From Cruorifilaria tuberocauda (lineage: Eukaryota > Nematoda > Chromadorea > Rhabditida > Onchocercidae), in assembly GCA_013365365.1 (NCBI GenBank), contig JABVXU010000210.1, forward strand, positions 29,041 to 93,040: a DNA stretch of 64,000 bases, given 5' to 3'. A program made the translations under genes and the position numbers. How positions within the stretch are numbered: the first letter of the stretch is position 1; each line of letters starts with the position of its first letter. This document shows positions 56,801-64,000 of this stretch, piece by piece. Under the pieces are notes generated by a model, which saw only the letters and a program-made list of their open reading frames with translations, was not told the DNA's origin and did no database searches.

Positions 56801-58051
56801 CGGAATGATTACACGATTGATGATATTTATGCAATAACTATTTTAAAAATGAATATACTATCGTGGGAATTCTAATGAAGTAAGTTTGAAGTTTAAAGAA
56901 CTGATATGATATAATCACTGTTTGTTATGCTTGATCGGAAATGCTTATTTGGATGGAAGAAATTCGAATAAGTGATTTGTAAAAGTAAAAGAAAAAAAAG
57001 ATCATAAAGGTGGAAGAAATTTAGATCAGAATTCAAAATTTGCCGGGTAAAGTAATAATGCAAAAGATAACAAAATTACTGTTTTAATGGATTGGAAAAT
57101 AAGTTAATTACTTTGGAATGCCTCAAAAAAAAAAAAAAAAACGATGTCATTCGAAATTTTCCAGTTGTTTGGTTGGTATTATTTGTTTTTTTTAATAGTA
57201 AATCAAAAAAAGGAATTTCGAAATTGCGCATAATTTCTTTGAATTTTTTTAACAGATTTAAAAGGATAAAATTTCCATTTCATTTTTCAACACAAAGTTA
57301 TAGACTAACTTTAAAAGTTTGAATTGCAATAAATTTATGCGAAAAAAAAATTGCAAACTAAATTTTCCCATTGCACTTTTCAATATTGTCGTATTTCGAA
57401 ACTCTTTGTTTATGGTTATTGAATTTCTCTATAAAATAATTGAATAAGCCTGAATTAATGAATATATCATTCCCTTCTATGCCCTCTTCATTTAGATTAA
57501 TAATTTCCGATTCAAGTTCTCCGAAAAAAGAAAACTTTAAAACGAAAATAAATTTCTTCTTCCTTTTCCTGAATAATAACTCAAATGAAAATACAATTTC
57601 TTTATTGTATTTTTCGTAATTCTTTTTCTCTGCAATTTGAATTATGAGAATAATTCTCGAAAAAAAAATGAAATGAAATGATAATTGTAATTATAATTTT
57701 TGTTTCACGATTTTATTGAAATTTGATAAAGCGCACCGTGAAAATGAGATAAATGTTTTTGAGTTTTTGAGTAAAGAATTAAAAGCATTTCTTTCATTTG
57801 TATTTCAGATTTTTCATTTCTAATTTGATCCACTTTGATTTCTTATTTTAATTATTACAAATACATTGGTTCACAAATGTAATTGATTGATTTATTTGAG
57901 CAACGATCGATGATCTTTTTATTTTCTTCGTTTGTAGAAAAAAAAGAAATCATTAGGAGATTATCGTTCCGGTACTATTTAAATATCAATCAATTCTCAA
58001 TCAGATTTTATGCAAATGTCTTCGCTATTAAATTAATTAGTTAATAAGAAA
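53830..58051. other. Gene-free stretch upstream of the SRT receptor
   Basis: No supported exon is present. It contains a duplicated TATCAAAAATATACTTCT segment (about 54,710-54,775), a GTATGT microsatellite at about 55,994-56,017, and poly-A runs. The part nearest 58,052 presumably includes the receptor promoter. Confidence 0.55.
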
Positions 58052-61000
58052 ATGAATTCGATTTTGTCCTATCGGCAAAGGTAAAAGATAAATTTAAATT
58101 TTTAATTTAATCTTATTTTTTAAAATATATTTAAAAAATTTGATAGTAATAATTTTTTCTTTTTTTGAAATGTATTTTTCCTTATATGCTGTTAAAATTA
58201 CTCGTTAATTTTGTTTATTTAATCGACTGTTTATTTTATCGATAATTAATGATTATTTTTGTTGATATTTGCTAATCAGTTCGAGTATTATGATTTTGAT
58301 ACGATATAATTGTTCAGGTGATACTGTAACGGTATAATCTGATACGGTATAATTGTTCAGTGTGATACTGTCACGAGTATTTCAAATGAAATGCGAGAAA
58401 ATTTGATCGAGTCAAAAATGATTGCAAATGTTATAATCAAATAAATCAAAAACGAAATAGAATGCTTTGGAACAAGTTGAATTCATTAATATATTTATGA
58501 GATAATTTTTTAACTTGAATGAAAAAAAATTAGAATAAAGAAATGTCTCATGAAATTTGAATAAATAAATTTTACTTTCTTTATCGCAATCTCCAAATTT
58601 GAGGCGCAGAAATGAAAAAAAAAATTAAAAGTTAGCATTTTTCATAGATAAATTTTTTTCCTGAAATGTTAACAAATAGAATTTTAGCACAATTGAACCA
58701 CCGATCGATACTACTCTATCGAAATGGAAAGAGATCAATGAAACAATAGGTAAACCAAATGTAATAATTGGCTATACCTACCTCACACTCAGTCTTATAT
58801 TTCAGGTTTTCTTTTTTCCATTGAAATTTCAAGCTTAAATTTTCATCTCCTAATTACCACAAATAAAATATATGTATGATATAAGTTATTTGTGTGGTTA
58901 TAATAAGTTTTATTATTCAAAAACTTTTCACTAAAGTAATAATTAAGATTAATTTACCTGTCACACATGCATTTTAATATAAACAAATGTGGATGGAATA
59001 TATTATTGATAAAATATCACTTTCATATATGAATTATTCTATGATAAATGTAAGCTTAATTAATTAATTACGTTAGTAGATTTGATAATTATGAAGCTTA
59101 ATTAATTAGAACTCTTAATTCAATGTTTTTAGCTTGCATATTTACCATGCATTTTAACATTTTTCCGTCCGGAATGCCGTTCTCATTCATGCTTCAAATT
59201 AATGATCGTTATTGGTTTTATTGATATGATAACTACGAATAATGATTTAACAATTGCCGGAATTTTCTCAATCTTTGGACTCTCATATTATACTCTTCCA
59301 GTTTTTTCAACATTTTGCAATCGTCTTGCTCTAAGTTAGTATCTAAAATTATTTTTCAAAAAAAAAAAAACTATTACGTGAAAGAAAGTAAAAGAAAACA
59401 GAAAGTGATAAATGATAATGATAGGTTTGGAAAAGAAATATTACTTTTACTTTATGAACATTTCCGCTTCTAAAATCGAATTTGAAGTGAAACTAATTGA
59501 AGTTTTGAAATTTTATTTTCATCATCAAATGAATGAAATAAATTTAAATTAGTTTTTTCTCATTAATTTTTTTAGCTATCAAAAAAATTTGACAAATTCT
59601 TTTTTTTTTAGTGTGCTGGTTCGCACATTGTTCAATGTGTATCATTTTGAATTTCAACAGATGTTGCAATTTGTACTTTGGAGAAACGGTGGTGAGATGA
59701 TAATAGCTTTAAGCTATATTAGCTATTAGCTTTTGTTTCATTCAATATAGCTGCTTATCAAGAAATAACATTTTGTTTTGTTTTTGAAATTTGAACTCTG
59801 ACCTTTTTAATAAAGTTCCAAAAAATGATATTATTGTATATTTAGATGATTTTCACGAAATCAAGATTATGGATTTGGGTTTTTTTGGCACTTGCATATG
59901 GAATTGTTATGAGTTTAATTACTCCAGTGGGATTTTATCATAGTTATCTAGGTGTTTGGTTAACTATGCTTAATCCGGATAATTCGGTGGTATTATTTTT
60001 TTTTCAATTTTTACTTTTTGTTTTATTAAAATTAAAAATTAAAATATTTAGAAAGAATGTGATTTTAAAATTAATTAAAAATTTCATCTTTAATTTCTCA
60101 TTTTTTTCTATAGTTAATACTATAATATTCATGAATTCTTGATATAATACTGATATACTGATATGATAATTATTACTGTAATATTTGTGAGTAATATTAC
60201 TATATTATTTATGAATTCTTGATAAAAATGATACTGATATGATAACAACGTGATATAATTTCCACTTCATTAAAACCATGATATGATAATTTTTAATTGA
60301 ATAAAGATTTTAAAAAAAAGTGTGATAATTTTATCACAAAAGAAAAGATCAGTATTTCTTCCTGAATTCTCTTCCTCATTTATATTATCAGGTCAGAAGT
60401 TTGGGTCATCTATTAAATAATATATTCGCTGTTGTGATCATCGTTGGACAATATATATTCATGGCTTTAATTCTTAATCATCGCTTACGTAATCAACGAT
60501 TGCACAGATCAAATATTTCAAAGCCGCAAATGCACGTATGTTATTTATTTTAAACTTTTAAATTTGATTTAAAAATCATTTAAAAAAGTGGAAAAAATTA
60601 TTCGATAATTGATAGTAATTAGCTAATATTTATGTAAATATTTTAAGCTTTAAAATAGCTAAACTTGTTTGCAAAACAATACTAATCCATGAAATGGCGA
60701 TCAAAATAATGATTAAACAGTAAAAATAATGATAAGAGGACGAAACTTAAAGATTCCTATGATAATTTAATTAATTTCAAATTTGCATCAGCGACATGAA
60801 GAATGAAAATAGAAAGTGATTTACTGAGTATAAATAAGTTACATATATGCGAGAAATAAATTAGTAATTATGTTCAAAGTTAAAGTTATATTTAAATTTG
60901 GAATTTGATTAACAAACAATTTGCTTACGAGAGTTTGTTCTTTTAGTACGAAGTTGTTAGAAATAATTCTCGTTTTAGTTGGAATTTAGCCGATATAAGC

Positions 61001-62004
61001 TTTATCAGTAGAAGAAATGATTACAACAAGCAATCAAGATTATTATTGAAACTGATTTACTTATAATTTAAGAGTTATTAATGACACAATTTGTTTGTGT
61101 GATTTTTTGAAAGGCAAGCATGATATAACTTTAAATAATTCATATGGTAACGCTTGATTTATAAGGTTTTGTAAAAGGTAAACATGATATATCATGATAG
61201 AATTACAAACTTGAGATTTATGTCATAATTGAATTAAGAAGAAAACTTTAAGTAGTATTAGACTTTCTTGAATTTATAATAAATGATAAATTCTCGTAAA
61301 ATTTTTCAATAAATGGAATTGTTAGTTTAATTATTTAGTTTAGGTAAATGGTAGGCATTGTAATTTGGAATAATTTTAGAAAATAAAATTAAAAATTTTT
61401 GAATTTTCCACTAGCAATGTGTAATTTCTTTTAGTTACTTAAATTCATTGTTCATTTCATTTCAATATTATTGATGTATCATTAAAGTTTTTAGGTATTG
61501 ATGCAATCAGTGATTATCTGTTTCTCATTGATGATATGTAGTTTATTGTATATTATCATTCAATTCATTTGCTTACCGACAGTTCTCATGCCATTCATTC
61601 ATATTTCATGGATGTTTTCACAAGGTTCTTAAAATTAATTCCTTTTTTTCTTATCACAAATTATCATAAATTAGCAGTTTCGACGTAATAAAATAAAAAT
61701 TTTAATTGTCTATTTTTAGCTAAAATAAATATAAAAATTAATTTTAATCATAATTATGATTATAATTATGATATTGAAATTATGATAACTTTGAAAAGAG
61801 AATTACAATTATTGCATGAAATTTTAGTTATATCATAATTAATTGTTTACAGCTAACAATGCTTCAATGTAATTTTAGTAATAATAACTTATGTGAAAGA
61901 AAGTAAAATACAAATTTGCCTTACTAGGTGGAAAATCATTTTTATACCTTGCAATGAACAATAAAATACGACAAAATATTGGCAGTTTATTATCGAATCA
62001 ATAA
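58052..62004 (+). CDS. SRT-class serpentine chemoreceptor (7TM GPCR)
   Basis: Eight phase-consistent exons: 58052-58080, 58688-58805, 59133-59334, 59612-59691, 59846-59986, 60392-60535, 61495-61624 and 61928-62004 (306 residues, normal for the class). After a short N-terminal region come helix 1 (VIIGYTYLTLSLIFQLAYLPC), SCFKLMIVIGFIDM in helix 2, LNFNRC after helix 3, and further helices to WMFSQ. The C-terminal GGKSFLYLAMNNKIR is the hallmark of nematode SRT receptors. These sit in sensory-neuron membranes and are thought to detect odorants or soluble cues. No frameshift or lost exon is seen, so it is probably functional. Confidence 0.9.
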
Positions 62005-64000
62005 ATTGGATACGTGAAATTGTGAATTAAATTTCTTAAATTTGTAAATAATTCAAATTTTTATTGATATTTTGATAAAGCTATAAGGTATAGAGGTATA
62101 AGTAATAATGATAATATAATGATTTTTAGGATTTCAGCAGATTCAAAAAAAAAACAGTAGTTACAAGTTTATTTGTAGGTAATGAAATCATAAGTAATTA
62201 TTTGGTTTATAGAGTAAATTAATAATTTCATTTAATGATTACTGTGTTTCTTTATTACTTCATAAGATGATTAATGATATCATAGTTATTATCTTTGATA
62301 GAAATTAAATTATTTAATTTTAACTTTATTAAATCAACTATTTGAAGAAAATACACATAAGTATTCTAGATTATATACAATGGTAAAAGGTCAAACTTTA
62401 TCATCTGATAAGACATTATTTGGAATATTTCCGCTTGAAGCTAATGATTAATGAATTATTCATTCGTAAGATAACAAACGATTTAAATGAGAGAGAAGCA
62501 AAATAGTTAGCTAACATTGATGATAAGAAGTCAAAGTAGCATAGTTGTACTAATTTCAAAAATTAGTAAGAAATTAAGAAAATTTCAAGTGATTTTAATC
62601 GATATCGATTTCTATTTCAATCTTTTCAATCATATCAATTTTGGAAATTAATTTCATGCATACCTGTAATTTCAATCCATTTTAGAAGATTACAAAATGC
62701 AGCATGATTCTTGTTCATTCTTGTAAAATTAATTTCATTTCTCTACGTTACTTTTGTTTTTGCTAGAAAAGATCAGTAGAAAAGTAAAGAAACGTGAAAT
62801 TACTATATTGTTGCCGAGATGTTATTTTCTTTCAAGCTTACATTAAGCTTCCTATAAAATTTGAAAAATTAAAATCTTCAAATGAAAAATTTTATCCATG
62901 ATTCGCTTTAGAATAAGAGATGAAAAATATGATTGGAAAATATTATCGTATTAAATTTAAGGAAAAAAATTTCCTTCACTCACTGATTAGTTTTAAAAAG
63001 CAGGAATTCCTGCTGTTATCAGTAATATCAATAAAATGAGTGATAAAAAAGTAAGGAGAAATAAAAATTAAGTATTAAGTATTCTTTTCAGATTCCATCA
63101 ATTCCCATAATAACATCACATTACATTTCTAATTTAATTAAGCCCAAATAGAAATTAGAAATGAAAAATATAATTGGAAAATATTAAATTTAAAATTAAT
63201 AAATGTAATTAATAAATGGTCTTGAAAAAACTTTAAAATGTACTCTAAAATTTATTTATTTAATTTTTTAATAATATAAATTGTTACATTTATTGATTGT
63301 AAATGTTGATAATTCATTGATAATTCACTATCACCTATTATCATTTGTATTGTAAATGAAGAATCTCATGGATAATGTGTCTCTGATAAAAATTTGTTGT
63401 CGATCATTCATTCTCATTTTGTTATTGCTGAAGAAAGGCTGAAACATTAGTAATTGAAAGCAGTGATAACAGTTGTGATAACAATAAGAGATTATTTTAT
63501 ACTGATAGCAGTAATGGCTTCAAAATAGCGCTTAAATGCTAAAATATGAAATTTGAAATTCAACCGATATGAAAAATAACCGATAAATATTCTACTGATA
63601 GCACTCGGTGTTATCATGATTTCAAGAACATTTGTATGAAATAACTAATTAAGTACGTATTGCTTAATTCCATTTCGTAGTAAAACAAGATTACTAGAAT
63701 AATGGTACTCAAATACTAATATTATATCAGTATTTAATTATGCAAAAACACATATAACAGTATCATTTTCAGCTAATTGTCATCGTCACATTTTCTAAAA
63801 CTACAATTTTTTTCTTGGCTCCTGAGAAAATTTATTTTCTTGCTTCTTGGCAAAACTTATTCTCTTGGCTCCTGAATGAATTATTTGTTTTTGACTTTTT
63901 AAAAAATTGTTCATTGACTCTTGGGAGAATTATTCCAAAATTTTTCTAATCTAAAATACTCTATAAATCATGTTTGTAATACTATCAAAATTAACATTTA
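62005..64000. other. Gene-free stretch at the right edge
   Basis: Nothing coding is recognised. It probably starts with the receptor 3' UTR. A degenerate tandem repeat lies at about 63,810-63,890. Confidence 0.55.
63810..63890. repeat. Degenerate tandem repeat of about 25 bp
   Basis: Three units follow the pattern TTCTTGGCTCCTGAGAAAAT, with TTCTTGCTTCTTGGC and CTCTTGGCTCCTGAATG as variants. A more diverged TTGACTCTTGGGAGAAT occurs at about 63,915. Confidence 0.65.

Noticed and set aside
57092..57322. 76-codon plus-strand frame with a Lys run
   Set aside because: It depends on a poly-A tract, has no domain and no splice support.

Overview
The window looks like nuclear DNA of a nematode, most likely a parasitic clade III (spirurid/filarial-type) worm. 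This is inference from very AT-rich DNA, many short exons with GT-AG introns, acceptor-like AG sites just before several start codons (consistent with spliced-leader trans-splicing), a nematode-type SRT chemoreceptor and a nematode-like globin. No bacterial genes, CRISPR array, rRNA, confident tRNA or intact transposon was seen. All gene models were built by eye: each joins exons whose splice phases agree, and lengths are sums of those exons.

Layout. 1-9,100: no gene, but microsatellites, small tandem repeats and a candidate MITE (about 3,595-3,911). 9,148-12,313 (-): secreted-then-anchored Sushi/CCP membrane protein. 14,051-17,741 (+): F-box-like leucine-rich protein with a possible decayed partial copy downstream. 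18,785-19,891 (-): a complex I NDUFB1-like subunit preceded by a 57-residue membrane ORF. 20,632-21,280 (+): KXD1 (BORC). 21,813-22,601 (-): SREK1IP1-type zinc-knuckle protein, divergent from a possible small unknown gene (22,658-23,151, +). 24,800-28,585 (+): Atg18/WIPI autophagy protein. 30,297-33,720 (-): GET1/WRB tail-anchored-protein insertase. 33,963-38,797 (-): long globin with a disordered, possibly myristoylated N-terminus. 38,800-49,460: a roughly 10-kb gene-poor stretch with nested tandem repeats. 49,462-51,166 (+): secreted Cys-rich protein. 52,210-53,829 (+): unknown multi-pass membrane protein. 58,052-62,004 (+): SRT-class seven-helix chemoreceptor. 62,005-64,000: no gene seen.

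The genes do not form one pathway. Housekeeping functions (lysosome positioning, splicing, autophagy, tail-anchored protein insertion, respiration) cluster at 18.7-33.7 kb. Surface, secreted and sensory genes lie at the two sides. The same-strand pair globin-GET1 (about 240 bp apart) and the pair 57-residue ORF-NDUFB1 (about 70 bp apart) are spaced closely enough to be candidate trans-spliced operons. Least understood are the 73-residue gene, the exon-like repeat shared by 20.4 and 22.65 kb, the Cys-rich protein and the multi-pass protein.
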